From Tolypeutes matacus (Eukaryota; Chordata; Mammalia; Cingulata; Chlamyphoridae), in the NCBI GenBank assembly GCA_026826555.1, contig JAKSZT010054396.1:18225148-18289147 (forward strand): a stretch of 64,000 nt of DNA. Direction: 5' to 3'. Below, one piece after another: positions 25,745-38,275 of this stretch. A program made the position numbers and the translations under genes. Position 1 is the first letter of the stretch; every line of letters begins with the position of its first letter. Below the pieces are notes generated by a model. It saw only the letters and a program-made list of their open reading frames with translations, searched no databases and was not told the DNA's origin.

Positions 25745-25756
25745 GGACCTATTATT

Positions 25757-25943
25757 ATTATTATTATTATTATTTTTTAATTTATTTATTCATTTATCTC
25801 CCCCTTGCTGCTTGTGCTCGCTGGGTCAGCCAACCACGCCGTGCGGGCGGGCCTGCCTTCACCAGGAGGCCCCGGGAACCGAACCCGGGGCCTCCCATAT
25901 GGTAAACGGGAGCCCTACTGATTGAGCCACAGCCGCTTCCCGT
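25757..25943 (-). repeat. DAS-SINE, young GC-rich subfamily
   Basis: Minus strand: gggaagcggctgtggctcaa, B box ggttcggttcc, then the 3' region tggttggctgacccagcg and a TTA/TAA-rich tail. Target-site duplication GGACCTATTATT at 25745-25756 and 25944-25955. Its core is identical by eye to the copy at 58684-58867. Confidence 0.93.
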
Positions 25944-25955
25944 GGACCTATTATT

Positions 25956-28339
25956 TTTAATATCTTTTTTATCATCTTTTTTTTTTTTTAGATATGGACT
26001 ATTAAGAGGTTCCTTGACCAATGAGACATGTCTACACGATAGTATTTTGGAATTTTAAAAGTATCAGGAAAGCCTCGTTCCTTTAAAGAGCTAAACTAAG
26101 CCCTCCCTAGAGTAGTATGTGTGGATTTAATTTAGTGTTTAAAAACTATTCACACAGCCTTCAAATTTGTCTACCTCAGTGTGACTGTGACTTTAGATCT
26201 CTTCAAATGATTGAAAAGGAGATGTAGAGGAAAGGGATGGTCCTAATAAGTGAGAAGAAGGTGCTAAAGGAGCCAGTGGGAAGTCACTGAAAGATTAAAG
26301 TCCTCCATTTCACAAACTGACTTACTGATGATACTGAGTGGAGGCTCCCAATCATGCAGGCAGGGGCTACTAACAGCCATAAGAAGCCCACCCTAAGGCA
26401 GCCATCCAAGACCTGTTCAAATCAGGTTATGGGTGGAGGTGGTCAGAAATGACACCAGGGATTTCCTCCATCCTAAGCCTAAGTGAAAACATTCCTGAAA
26501 TACCCAAGCCTCATTTTTCTTCAGCAGAGCCACTTAGCAGCATCTATACTCTTCTTAGGTCTTTTAAATGGTGCCCAAGGCTGGGGTTAGATTTCAACTT
26601 TTTAATCTTGAAAGAGGAAGTCATGTGTGGAGTACATTAGCTAGCATCCACCAAAAGCAACCAGTGCAAGAAAGAGTTAACATAGTAGACCTGAGACTGC
26701 AATCCTTAGAAGGGCCTTCTTGCAAGGCTGGCCCTTGGCTGGTAACTGGGAATTTGGATTTCAGGAGGGCTCCCCACTACCCTAAGTGGTAAGAGTGGCT
26801 CACATTGCCTGAACTGCTTATACAAACAATATGGTTTGTGTTGAACACCTGCTTTCCTTCTGTGAGTTTTGGTTTTTGTAGCTACTAGGTAGAGGGTGCC
26901 TAAGTGACCAGCCCCCAACAACAACCCTGGGCAATGAGTCTCTAATGAGCTTCCCTGGTAGACAACATTTCACACGTGTTGTCACAACTCATTGCTGGAG
27001 GAATTAAGCATGTTCTATATGACTTCCATTAAGAGAAGACCTTGGGAAACTTATACCTGGTTTCTTCCAGACTTCTCCCCATATACCTTTTCTCTTTGCT
27101 GATTTTGCCTTGTATCCTTTCACTTTAATAATCATAGCCTTGAGTACTACTATATGCTGAGTCATGTGAGTCCTCCTAGCGAATCATCGAATCTGGGGGC
27201 CCCCAACCACTCCACCCAATTCTTTTCCTTCATTCTATTGGATCTTTGAGGAGATTGAGTGGGGGAGAGGAAAGGGTAAGAAAATATTCTATCCTTCAAT
27301 TTGAATATATCCACTTGTCCCTTTCCATTTGTGTTCCATTCAGATATACACCCTAAACGACTTATCTTTTCTCATATTTCATTCTTCTCTCAGAATTATA
27401 GAAAGAAATTCTTTCTAAAGACTTACCAACTATGACAGAGATGCCTGGGATACACTATTTGTTCTATAGACTACCTTTCAGTTGATATTAACTCCTTCCT
27501 GTCTATTGGTCTCTGGTATACTGAGACTTGATTTTTCCCTCTTCCCTTCCCTCTTTTACTTTAATCTCCCCTCTTTCAAATTTGTTTATTCCCCCTTCCT
27601 CTGCCATAGTATCAATCTACATTTTTATTTGTTCTGAATCTGTCTCCGTATTTGTTTCTGATGAAATCTCAATACTTGAATTTTTGTGTGTTTTCCTCTC
27701 TCACAGTTAAATGTATTTAAAATATATTTTCCAGGGAGGCCTAGGTGAAGAAAATCATCTGACTACATGAATAGTACTACTTGAATCATCTATTCATGGA
27801 CAGAGAACAGCGTTCTCTTTTTCCCCTGCTGGGCCCCAATGGGTCAGAAATGACTTTCTAGATAGTACCCACAGCTGTCAAAATCTGTGCTCTATCTGCC
27901 TTTTCCAATTTCTACCAACAAGAAGTGAATATCTGTAGGGAATATATAAATACTGACCTAACACATTAGCAGGACAAGATTTCCATCCTTAACAACAACA
28001 ACAAGGAACATCAAGGAGTGGTTTCATGCCCTATACCTCACAACCACCAATGATCAACATCTCCAATGTTGGGTTCGTTTGTGAACTCCTAGCTCCCCTG
28101 AGCCTACTCCTCTTGCCCCCACCCCCACCCCCATCTTTATCAAAGACTTGGAAACCCCATGCCCTGTCTGTCTTGGCTGGCCTCTCTGGACCTTAGTGAC
28201 TATGACACGGCAGATGGTATTTTGAAAAAACAACAAACAACAGTAGTATCCCCCTGTCCTAACACCCCAATAAGAAATATTGCTACAAAGGGGGAGAGTC
28301 ATACAACAACACACACGCTGCTGCCTCAGCCTCAAGACC
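25956..28339. other. Unassigned non-coding sequence
   Basis: No exon, RNA gene or repeat recognised with confidence. 26200-26400 shares a few words with the 10-15 kb array. A C-rich run lies at 28115-28133. Confidence 0.35.
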
Positions 28340-28625
28340 ATCACTCCTAGCAGTGTTTCCAGGGCTCCTCCATGGCACTCAAGGCTTTCTGGTAGGGTTT
28401 CCAGAGATGTCGGGCAGGGGCTTCAGACTTCCTTTTAAGAGATTTTATGGTTTCATGTTAAGATTTCAAGGAGCTCCTTGCAGAAACTGTAAGACTTGCT
28501 GTCAGTGTTTCCAAAGCTCCCACTCAGGAATTACAGTACTCCGTGGCAGAGACCATATGATTTCTTCTGTGGGCTTTTTAGAAGTTGTGGGCAGCAGCTC
28601 ATAGTAGTGCCTTCTTACAGGACTT
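28340..28625. repeat. Short degenerate tandem repeat (about 150 bp)
   Basis: 'cagtgtttccagggctcc' (28352) recurs as 'cagtgtttccaaagctccc' (28503), with intermediate 'tttccagagatg' and 'ttcaaggagctcc' words. Two to three diverged units at most. Confidence 0.4.
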
Positions 28626-28689
28626 AGGGAGTAACTGATTATTATTAGTGAGGGAGGTTTCTAGAGACTTCTTATAAGCATAAACTTTC

Positions 28690-28815
28690 CTCAGCCACTT
28701 CCTTTCATTCATTCATTCAGCAAACATTTAAGGAGTATGTACTATGCTGCAGGCATTGTGCAGGGTCAGATTTCATGACACATAGTATCTGTCTCCAAGA
28801 GCTCACAGACATAGC
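28690..28815 (-). repeat. L2 3' end, antisense
   Basis: ttcattcattcattcagcaa...aggagtatgtactatgctgc...gcattgtgcagggtc is the reversed L2 3' end (attca repeats, then the 'ctatgtgccaggca' landmark). Confidence 0.75.
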
Positions 28816-29930
28816 TGATCCTTGGACTCTCCTGCTAGTGGGGGCCTCCAGCTCTCATGGGGTTCTAATTTCTATGGCCTTGGTTCCCTGCCTAACTGAA
28901 CAGCTCAGAGTTAATCTTTCTGTTCCATGGCAAGAGCAGCTATCAATGGAGTCTCTGGCAGCGGTCCTGTTCTGAGCTCTTTTAGAAAGTTTGTCTAAAC
29001 CTCCAGGGGAATGGCACTAGGAAAACGAAACCCCACCAGTTACAATTCTTGGGCCCTCTAGCACTTTTTTTTGCTGCATTCTGAGGCAATCGTAGGCATC
29101 TTCAAAGAGCAAGAATCTGAAAAGGTCATTTAGCCCAAACAGAAGCTCTACCCAGATACTCTTTATTGACTGAGTAGTCACACTTTCCACCAGAATTTCA
29201 AATTTATTCCTGGGAATATATTCCACAAGTCACCACTAATGGGGAATTTTATTTATTCTCTAATGAAACACCTGGAGTGGGATTGCAGGGTACAAGCAAA
29301 ATCCCTCCCATCTTCCAGAGTCTTCCTCAGCCAGGACCCTCCTTCCATGTAGCTGAAATTCCAGCCATGTTCACAGCTCTATTCAAGGGATTTTCCCCTA
29401 TTAAAGTGAAAATCTCCAGAAGACTTCTGACTTCCATTAGACTTTTTCGCATCTGAGATCCCCTCAGAAAGAGATAGCTGAGAGCAGGTTTTGACATTTG
29501 GAAGGGAGAGAAAGGACATGATGGCACTAGGCACCTGAGAGTAAGAGAGAGCTCAAAAAAGGGATACAAAAACACCTCAAATAAACTTCCCTATTGCATT
29601 GCTTGTCCTTAGGCCAATCCCAAAAAGAAGATCCAAGCAAGTGAAGTGACACTTACAAAAAGGGACACAGTCTAAAAGAGGCAAGGCCAGGATCCACTTG
29701 ATGTGGCAGGTTTCGAAAGGGGTTGTAGGTTGTCTCCCTCCTCCAAATAACCAGTACAGATAACCCCCCCAAACCCATAGTGATACCCTCCTTTATCCTT
29801 GTTTATCTCTCAACCATCTTCTCTCCAATAGGTTAGAAAAGCCCTGATGGGATCTTTGAAAGTATATGACATCATGGTGGGTATCAGGCTGGGAGATAGT
29901 ATGGCTGGGAGAGGCCATGCTTGGAGAGAA
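28816..29930. other. Unassigned, with one stray array-like unit
   Basis: 29460-29600 (gagatagctgagagcagg...tttgacatttggaaggg...gacatgatggcactaggc) matches the motif order of the 10-15 kb tandem array. The rest is unassigned. Confidence 0.45.
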
Positions 29931-29934
29931 GAAT

Positions 29935-30205
29935 ATTGATAGTAACTGCTAGCATTTATAGAGTATTATATGACAAGCACTCTCCTAAGCACTCTACATA
30001 TATTGAACTCATTTTATCTGCCCAACATCCCTATGAAGTAGGTACTATTATTTCATCATCATTTTACATTTGAGGAAACTGATAAGCAAAGAGATTTTTA
30101 TCACTTTCCCAATGTCACACAGCTAGGATAATAGCCAAAATTTGAAGTCTGACAGTTTGGCTATAGACTCTGAGTGCTAATGCCTGGGCCTCTCCAAGGT
30201 ACCTA
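29935..30205 (-). repeat. MIR SINE, antisense
   Basis: Near-complete reversed MIR: ctagcatttatagagtatta...gcactctcctaagcactcta...cctatgaagtaggtac...aatgtcacacagctaggat...tgctaatgcctgggc. Confidence 0.85.
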
Positions 30206-30863
30206 GAAACTTCTCTGATAAGATTTCATTTCCCATCAGATCAGTTTTTTTCTTCTTTTCAATTTTTCTTCCATGGTATTTGTTTAGCTGCTTAAGACTA
30301 CTTGTATTTTCAGTCGTGGAGAATGGGGGCAGGAGGTCTGTCTATTGTTCCACACCTCAGTCCTCCTGGATCAGAATTTTCTCCCACTTTTCCATCCATG
30401 GCCCACTTAGTTAACCCATTCTAATTTGGCTTTAACTCTATTTCTTCCTCTCCAAACTTGAAGCCTTTTAAACATCTTTCTCGCCTTCCCTTGGAGCTGA
30501 AAACTGAGCGGGGGAGGTCTGGTGAGTCAAGAGAGCCAGCCCACAAAGTCCGAGAGCCCCTGTCTGAGCCTTACTGTTTGGATCTGTCCATGTCTTTGGC
30601 TTCTTGTGGGCTTCTCTCTGGGACTCCACCTCTTGCTCTTTGATCACACTGTTTTTCATAGTTCTTTTCTCTGCCATCCCTCCCCAGATTACCAGCCCCA
30701 CCCCCACCCCCTCTAGTGTCCATTTCCACCTTTTTGTTGCTATATTTATTGTTTTTCTCTGCCTTCTTTCCCTTCTTCCATTACATGTTTATCTTTGGAA
30801 TATTTTTTTCCTCAGTGTACTCTTGAAATATCTTGCTGAAGGTGTTCTATATCTATTTCTTAT

Positions 30864-30904
<41 letters not shown>

Positions 30905-30950
30905 TTATTTATTTCCCAACAATGATTCACTGCCCCAGGATAAAATCCAT
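30206..30950. other. Unassigned, pyrimidine-rich, with AT microsatellite
   Basis: No gene recognised. (AT)n at about 30868-30900 followed by (TTTA)n. The 30604-30960 plus-strand frame runs across this repeat and has no domain. Confidence 0.4.
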
Positions 30951-30954
30951 TGTC

Positions 30955-31385
30955 TTTTAACATGATTAAAGGCCCTTGCCTCTGTCTCCACCTTCAATTC
31001 TTGCTAGCCTGTCCTTTAACATGGTGCTACAGCCATAAGGAACTTATTTTTTCTCTAAGAGTGCTCTATCCTTTGCAGGCACCACTCCCCTGCTGGAAAG
31101 ACTTTACTTGAACTCACTATTGAACTAACTCCCACTGGTTCTTCAAGTCTCAGACATTTCTTCCTCTAGGAAGCTTTCCTGACATCCCCTTACTGAGGTG
31201 TCTCTCCTATGTGTGCTTTTCTACACTGTATTTCATCTGCTAAAATAATTATCATGTGTTTTGTGTTTGCCTATTTATCTGTCTCCCCCACTAGACTTAG
31301 CTCTTTGAAGGCAAAGAATGGTGTCTTCATCATTATATGCTCTACACAGTGTCTGGCACAGAGAAGACTCTCAAAAAGTATTGGT
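30955..31385 (+). repeat. L2 LINE 3' end
   Basis: Sense L2: tctgtctccaccttcaattc...cctgctggaaagac...cttcctctaggaagctttcc...tgtctcccccactagactta...cacagtgtctggcacaga. Good match to the L2 consensus order. Confidence 0.8.
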
Positions 31386-33160
31386 TTGATGGCTGATCTC
31401 TCTGGGAGGAAAATACCATTGTATCCCACCTGGCTCCATCTCAATATGTTGGGTATGATCATATAGGGAACATCCTGCTTCCATCTCCCATTGGCCTCCT
31501 CCTTGGATAGCTTCTTATGTTTCCATCAGCAAGGTGTACTTTCAGCAGTACTTCATTTATCACTCTACCAGACTTCCTTCCTTTCAATAGCATACAGTAA
31601 GAAGGCAACTCCTGACATCTTTCCCTTCCAACTGTCCTCTCCTCTATATCATCCTCTGAATTGTTGGCTCATTTCTGCCAGGTCCAAGTCCCAAAAGATT
31701 TGGGTCCCTTTAGGGTGTTTTTATTGGAGTTTCTCATGTCAGCACCTAATTTATTTTATTTTTGATCATGGAAGAAAGTTAGAAGTTTGGGTGGGGGTCC
31801 TTCCAATGACCATCTTGGTGGCTCTAACTCTAGGCAGGAAACTTAAAGCTAATTGCCTATCACTAACTCTAACCCACTGTTCCATAGCAACGATACTTAC
31901 TCCTCAAAGGGAAGCACCATATCTCATTCTTTCCCTCTCCCCCTGTGCCCTCACAAGCATTGGGTGAAATGTTTCATTCATTCCAATGTATATTCAATAT
32001 TCATACATATACATACATATGTATATGTGTGTGTACACATAAGCAAACATTATCTAGATGTAGATATAGATATTTCCTCTACATAGAGAGGTTATATAAC
32101 AGGTTAGGAAAAGGGGTATGAGTCCTGAATAACAATGTCCTGGCTTTTCTGGCTGCATCTGAGAAAGGAATTTGGGCCATGTGTTGGTTCTGAGAGGACC
32201 TAATCAGTTCCAAGCACCTTTAAATCAGAGCTGTGAGTTCATATGTTTTCCTAAAGAAACCATGTCTCCTCTAGCAGCTGCAGCCAAAGAAAAACAACAT
32301 CACCTGGCAGAAGTGATACCATAATGCCCAGCTTGTATAATATTTATTTATTGAATAACTATTTGAAACATTTCTTTATTTCTTTGCATGTTCCCCCACC
32401 CTAGAGAGGGAAATTTGAGCTAGGGTAAATTTCAAAGTCTCCATTGCTAGTTTCACTACCAAAGAGCAGGGTCGACTCTGCCTGGTCTCTCTCTGGCCAG
32501 AGGCAGCTTTCTGCAGCTGAGCCTACACCAGGCTGTCCAGAGTTCCCAGTCTTTCTCTTATTTCCTTAGCTCCAAGATCTCCAGACAGCTGAGAGCTCAG
32601 AATTACTCTCTCCATTCTGTATCCAGCAGTGCTCTGGATGAATTGTCCCTTGTATGTTACTATGCTCCAAGAACTTTCAATCAGTAGTTCTCTTTAGGAA
32701 CTTATGCAACATCTGGTGACATAAGACTCCTCAGTAGTCTTTTTTTTTACATGCTTTTCTTAGCTCTTCTAGACCTTTAACCTCCTACACGAATTCTAAG
32801 ATCATTGGATGAGCCAGTGAGAGAGAGGATGACTAGGCAGCGTCAGAACAGAGACAGGAACAGGCACGATGGGAGGGTGTCTAAACAGATTGGAAAAGAG
32901 CCATTATTCTATTCCTGGGGAGGACCAAGAGGTGGCAAATGGCGCCTTCCCAGTCACCATGATCCAGAAAAGCTCGAGACAGCCCAGCCAATTCAAAGGA
33001 AGAAAATGAGAATGGAAAGGAAGGGAAGAGGAGGGCAAGTGTTGTACCAGCCTATCTTTCTGTGTCCAGTTGGGAGCTAATCTTCTGGTACCCAATATAC
33101 CCAACGTTTACTCCCTCTCAAAACCCTGTCCCACCCGGTGCCCCTGTGGCTGTGTGGAGA
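31386..33160. other. Unassigned non-coding sequence
   Basis: No gene or repeat recognised. A (TATG/TACA)-rich patch lies at 31995-32040. 32800-33060 is purine-rich, just before a CpG-rich block. Confidence 0.35.
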
Positions 33161-33164
33161 GATG

Positions 33165-33545
33165 GGGAGAAAGCCAGCGCTAGAAGCGGCCTCACGCTGG
33201 ACACAGCCCTGGGGCCACTATCACCGGGAGCTTGCAGAGCGCAGAACCGGTAAGTGTTCAATACACAACCTGAAGGCAGGGTCCACCATGAGACCCGTGG
33301 GCACTTAAAACACAAGCTCAGCCCCTGCTGGGAAGCTCCGGAGACCCTGTCACCAACCGGCGGCGCCCCTGCTGCATCTCCTGGGAAACCCGTGCAGCAG
33401 GCCGAGGGGCCCCTGCCGGGAAAACCCCGGCGCCCCTGAAGGCGGGCGCGGGAGACCCGCTGGCTGCCGTTGGAAGGCGTTGGCCGCGCACGGGTCCTGG
33501 CTTCCGTTCGACTTGGTGCCCGCGCAGGGTCGGCAGAACTCAAAG
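33165..33545 (+). promoter_or_regulatory. CpG-rich block, possible promoter / first exon
   Basis: The only CpG-dense, GC-rich stretch of this length outside SINEs in the window (caaccggcggcgcc, ggcgggcgcgggagac, ttggccgcgcacggg, gtgcccgcgcagg). A strong donor, CCG|GTAAGT, has its GT at 33250-33251 on plus, so an exon could end at 33249. The mean CpG density is far above the rest of the window. A 163-residue frame on minus across the block has no recognisable domain and is likely a by-product of GC content. It could equally be a remnant of a GC-rich retrocopy or LTR. Confidence 0.45.
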
Positions 33546-34250
33546 CGTGGAGGGCTCCCTCAGGCTGAAGGAGGCCCGGTGGGAAGCTCTGCAGGGTGGG
33601 AGACCCCAAAATCTAAGTTGTTGCTGAGACCTTGAATTGTAACAGAGCCATATATTCTTGTGGTGACAGTGGCCTTAGGAAAATCATTCTGTCTTTAGGA
33701 TGAAATCAGGCCGAAGCTGCACATATGTGGTGGCCTTTGGAGGGACCTCTGGAAAATTTTAAACTCTGTCATGGGAAGGAGGGTTATATTGTGGATTTCA
33801 AATTGGGTGAAATTTGTAATTGCACCCATAAATACTAAAAGCTTGAGCTGCTCACAGGCAGATAACTCGTCTTTAGCTTGAGGCTAAGGTTTTTTAACCA
33901 CCTGATTAAAAACGCTTCCTGCTCTTTAAGTGATCTTCTTGGGATTCCAGTCATAATTTAATGAAGCGTCGAAACGGAGAGGTTTCAACCCACTCAGCCC
34001 CCTGCACCCAGCTTGCAAATTTCTGTCATGACCAGACAAGCCTAGGGGTTTCTACCATCCAGGACATAATCTTTTTGCTTCTCTATCACAGTCTGTCATT
34101 CTCTCATTTGTTGCAAGACAATGTCTTTTTCTCCCCTCTTCTTTGCTAGACAGAAGGAAAAATAATTCCCCAAATGACTTTAAATCATTGAAGAAGTCAA
34201 TTAACAGTTATGTGTTGTAAAGTTCAAGGGATTAAACAAAAGAATATTGA
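33546..34250. other. Unassigned non-coding sequence
   Basis: No gene or repeat recognised. Confidence 0.35.
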
Positions 34251-34254
34251 GTTG

Positions 34255-35640
34255 AGTTTCCTCTCTTGTGGTAGAGGTCACTTTTCTAATTAGTGTAGGC
34301 ATTCTGACTTGTAGGATAGGCTGGATATGTGGACTGCATAAGGCTCTGAAGTTTGTCTGTTAATGGAGTAAACATTTGTGGTGGTCCTAAGTTGGGACCC
34401 TGAAATGATTTTAGACTGATTCTGGGTGTAGGACTCACCAGAGTTATTGGGCTTTGTGGGGCTGGAGGTGGGAGTGCTTTTGTTGAGGCTGGAACCTCAG
34501 GAAGTGAGATAAATTCTGGGTGAAAATGGAACTGGGGGTGGTAAGAAGGGCTACCTTTCAGATCCTGTGGTGGGACATTCTTGAAACCTATTTTAAAATA
34601 GGTTAAACCATATATGAATGTTAGCATTCATGGTGATAAAGTAATTAGAGAAGACTTACTGCAGTCGTTGGGAACCCAGAGGAAAAGAGGGTGGGATATC
34701 ACTGCATAGTCATTCCTAACCTAAAGGGACAAGCCTGGAATTAGAAGAAAATTTCCTCTTTTCTCCTGAATCAGTACTCTTTGTAAGTGGTCATGGAAGC
34801 TAGAAACAATATCTTAGAAATAACAGTTAATATTTAATTTTAAGGGCTGTTAATTTCGGGCCATGTTGAGATTAAGTACTTTTCAGAGAGTGTGAGGCTC
34901 TGGCGGGTGGTGTCAGAGTAGTGCAGGAGTCTTTGATGGAAGGTGATACATGATATTAGGCAGGTAGTGGCTGTGAACAATGTCTCCATTGTCTGCTTAG
35001 ATCCTCTTACTAATGCCAACTATACATTCAGGTTTTGAAATGGAAAAGTTGTTTTTTATTATTTGTTTCTTTTATCCCTTTGCTCTTCCCTTCATTTTAG
35101 CATCCCTAAAATGCCTAAAGTTATTAGCACATGCTTTTTGTCTCCACACTCTGAAAACCTGCCCTCTGTGCTGCTAAACTAGATGGTAAAGAGTTAAGAC
35201 TTTAATGGGAACCTGGGATTGAATGCTTAAGTGTCCTAAATTTTGTCCCTCCCCGCTGTTGTGAGAGAATCTGAAGAGACCACAAAACTTTCCAACCCAT
35301 ATTAGAGAGCTGGGAAGATGGTGCTCTCAGAGGTATCAGCTCTGTGGGAGGTTGGGTTATAATCAGAAAATGAGATAGGGACACCAGGAATGTGGTAGTG
35401 GTGTCGATCAAGGACTCTCCTCCAACCTTGGGGTGCTAGTTTAGGGCCTTTGCTGTTACTGAAAAATAGGACCTGGTGCTGCCTCTTTGAAGCAATGTGC
35501 TGAAAGACGAAGCACCATTTGTTTCCCATGCTGGAGTATACAGACCCCTGAAAGTGTCCGTTCCTATGTTGATGGTAATTGGAAAAGCTTTTAGGGTGAC
35601 TTTGAAGAAGCCAGAGGATAGGTTAGAAAACACACAGATG
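34255..35640 (-). pseudogene. Possible retroviral env-like remnant
   Basis: Minus-strand frames at 34286-34627 and 35436-35633 look like retroviral surface-protein sequence: a proline-rich stretch followed by TPLTDKLQSLMQSTYPAYPT, reminiscent of the region before the CWLC motif of class I Env, and in the second frame ETNGASSFSTLLQRGSTRSY. No CWLC motif, fusion peptide or CX6CC is readable. The pieces are in different frames with stops between. Weak evidence. Confidence 0.35.
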
Positions 35641-36100
35641 GTAATTTCTCATCCGTTGGGATAAGGCAAGAGGGAAAGGGAATTAATTCCTTCTATCTAC
35701 TGGACCAGTGGGCCTTGCCTCTGTGGGTGGTCACATAATAAATACTCTTCTTCTTAGCTATTTTTCTCTGTCTGATCCTTACCATAAAGAAAATGGTAGT
35801 TAGATGAGGCAGAGAAGGGATGACAAGAATAAGCAAAGAAGTAAATCAAGATGAAATTATAGACAGAATAGAAAGGATAGAGAAATTAGACCACAGTAGC
35901 AGGGACAGAGTGACTAGGGGAAAAAACAATTTAGGTAGAGGTTATATGGTTTTGAAAAAGAAAAGATAAAAGAACATTGAGGAAAGGGCAAAGGCTAAGA
36001 AGAGAGGAAAGGCCATGGGAGAAACTATTAAAAAAAACATGAAACAAAAACAGGAAAGACTAGGCATCCCTCTCTTTTTACTTCCCTCCCCTGCTTCCTC
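35641..36100. other. Unassigned, purine-rich
   Basis: A-rich and G-rich sequence between 35780 and 36060. No gene recognised. Confidence 0.35.
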
Positions 36101-36104
36101 CTCT

Positions 36105-36235
36105 CCTTCGTACAAATCTTGAATGTCTACTCTATGCCAGGCACCAGCTAGTTACTGAAAATAAAAGATGAACAAGACTCATTTCCTGCTCTAGAAGAGT
36201 TCCTAATCTAGTGGGGTATCAAATAGTGTCATAGC
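36105..36235 (-). repeat. L2 3' end, antisense
   Basis: gaatgtctactctatgccag...gcaccagctagttactgaaa...gatgaacaagactcatttcc...gagttcctaatctagtgg follows reversed L2 order. Confidence 0.7.
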
Positions 36236-38070
36236 TGACTACAGGGTGTGGGTGTGAGGAATGAATGGGTCTCAAAGGACTGCCTTTTCTGTGTGGAGGC
36301 AAGGAGGGTGGACTAAGATATTTGGAGTCCATGCCCACCATGGGTTCTAGAGTTACCTTTTTGATATTGAGCTAAGGGTAGATGACCAGCTGGCGTGTGT
36401 GGCTAATTTTCAGACTCTCCTTGTGGCTTTTCTTTGGGTGATAACTGAGGGGATAGTATTACAGGTACCAGACACGTTTCTAAAATGAGTGAGTCAGGGA
36501 TAGGATGCCCCCGTGTCCCCAGTGCGGCTCCCATGGACACAGTGGGAGGGATAATATTACCACCTCTCTTTTCCCTCATTACTCTCTATGCTGCTCTGGG
36601 TTGTCCAACTGCAAATCTCCTTGGGGTCTCTTTTTGCTGTCCTGCTATGTGCAAAAGGGAGGAAAATGAAGTTGTAAGAAATTTGGAAAATACAAAATGT
36701 AAAGAAGAAATTAAAGATCACCTTTATTCTAAAATAACAAGAAAAAAATTTGAGGTGTCCAATTTATGGGTCACTGAAGTCCAGGAAGCCATGGAACAAA
36801 TACTCCTCTTATAGGGGAAGAGATCAGTGTTTAAGGACAGGTTACGTGTATTTCCTGAGGCTGGGGTTAGGGCTGAACAGACAACTCCTAGTTTCACCCT
36901 TTGATGAGAAGACCTCTGTGGGGAGGTGCTATTGTGCAAAAACTTCCACACTCTTAACAAATGCAAGGTACTGGTGGGTACCACAATATGGATCTTCTGA
37001 TTGAGTCAAGGTTTGCTATATATTTAGGTTTGGGGCTGTAAAGCGGGCATTGACTAGTAGCTGTGAGTTTTGGGGGAGCAAGATTGGTAGTTTCGTACTG
37101 CATCCTGGAACTGTGTTCTAAATGGTCTATTTTGGAAGCTAATTGGGAGGGGGGTGTAAGGTTGTCTGGCCAGAGCCCAAAAGAAAGTGGGACTAAGGCA
37201 CTGGCTTGATAGACACTCTAACCCAGTATAAAGGACAATGACTCTATTCTCTCATTTTACTAAACATTTTGAAAAATGTTTTGTGTACATGGTCCCATAA
37301 TGAGGGGCAGTGCTTTAAATATCTTTAATAAAACAACAGCACTACCGTATGGGTCACTGAGAACTTTCACATAATTGCCCCACTGCCTTAGCCCAGCCCT
37401 CCCTCCTCAGAAGGAATGACATAAAGACACATAACTTCCTCATCTTTGTTTCTTTGAGGAGGAAGCCAAGGGAGAAGTTCTGGGCATCAAGAATATGGCC
37501 TGAACTGTGTGGAGATTCTGATATCTCTGGCTTATGGGTCTTTTAAGGGTTCTCACCCTGCCTTCCCCTACTGAGGGTATGAGTCAAGGTCTTTTATAAA
37601 ATCTGAAAGTTTTGTTTTCTAGCTCTCATATTTCCTCTTTGGTGTAATCTTCTACTTTTTCCACTCTCTTCCCCGCCTCCCAACTAACTTTCAGCTATTT
37701 TTCGGAAAAAAAGCCAGATAATTCACAGCTACAGTGGAAAATACCAGTGTGACTTGCCACTTCTGAGATCTGTTCCCCCCCCCCCATTTTAAATGGTGTT
37801 TTATTTTTGGACCCCAAAGCCTGCAATTCTAATGATATACTTTCTGGTATCCTGGTCTGGGAATAATTCTGGGGAAAATGCAACTGTAAATAAGACATTA
37901 GGCTCCAATATGTATTCCTTCAAGACCCACCCCCACCCCCATCATTGCTCAATTTAAATAGAATTACTTATGAAAGGGCTTGCTATTGTTTCACCCAGAT
38001 AACTTCTCAGGAGGGACCCTGATTCCAAAACTGAAAATATTTGATTTGTAATGTTCTGAGAAAAGGAACA
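36236..38070. other. Unassigned non-coding sequence
   Basis: No gene recognised. 36640-36725 (ggaaaatgaagttgtaag...aagatcacc) resembles a common old mammalian repeat. C-run at about 37776-37786. Confidence 0.35.
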
Positions 38071-38074
38071 AAAA

Positions 38075-38275
38075 GCCTGTGTTCTAGGCCTGGCACTGCC
38101 TCTATTAACTGTGTGAACTTTGGCAAATCCCCAGACCTCTTTGGGTTGCAGTTTCCTCATGGGTAATATTGGGATATTAATACCTACCTCACAGGGTTGT
38201 TGTGAGGATTAAATGTGCTCTGTAATCTGACATACTATATAAATGCTTGCAATTTTTCATTATTATTTAAAAGCC
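38075..38275 (+). repeat. MIR SINE
   Basis: Sense MIR: gcctggcactgcctctatta, ctgtgtgaactttggcaaat, gcagtttcctcatgggtaat, cctacctcacagggttgttg, gaggattaaatgtgctctgt. Well preserved. Confidence 0.9.

Noticed and set aside
33118..33609. 163-residue open frame on minus in GC-rich block
   Set aside because: GC-rich DNA has few stops; composition is Arg/Pro/Ala-rich with no recognisable domain.
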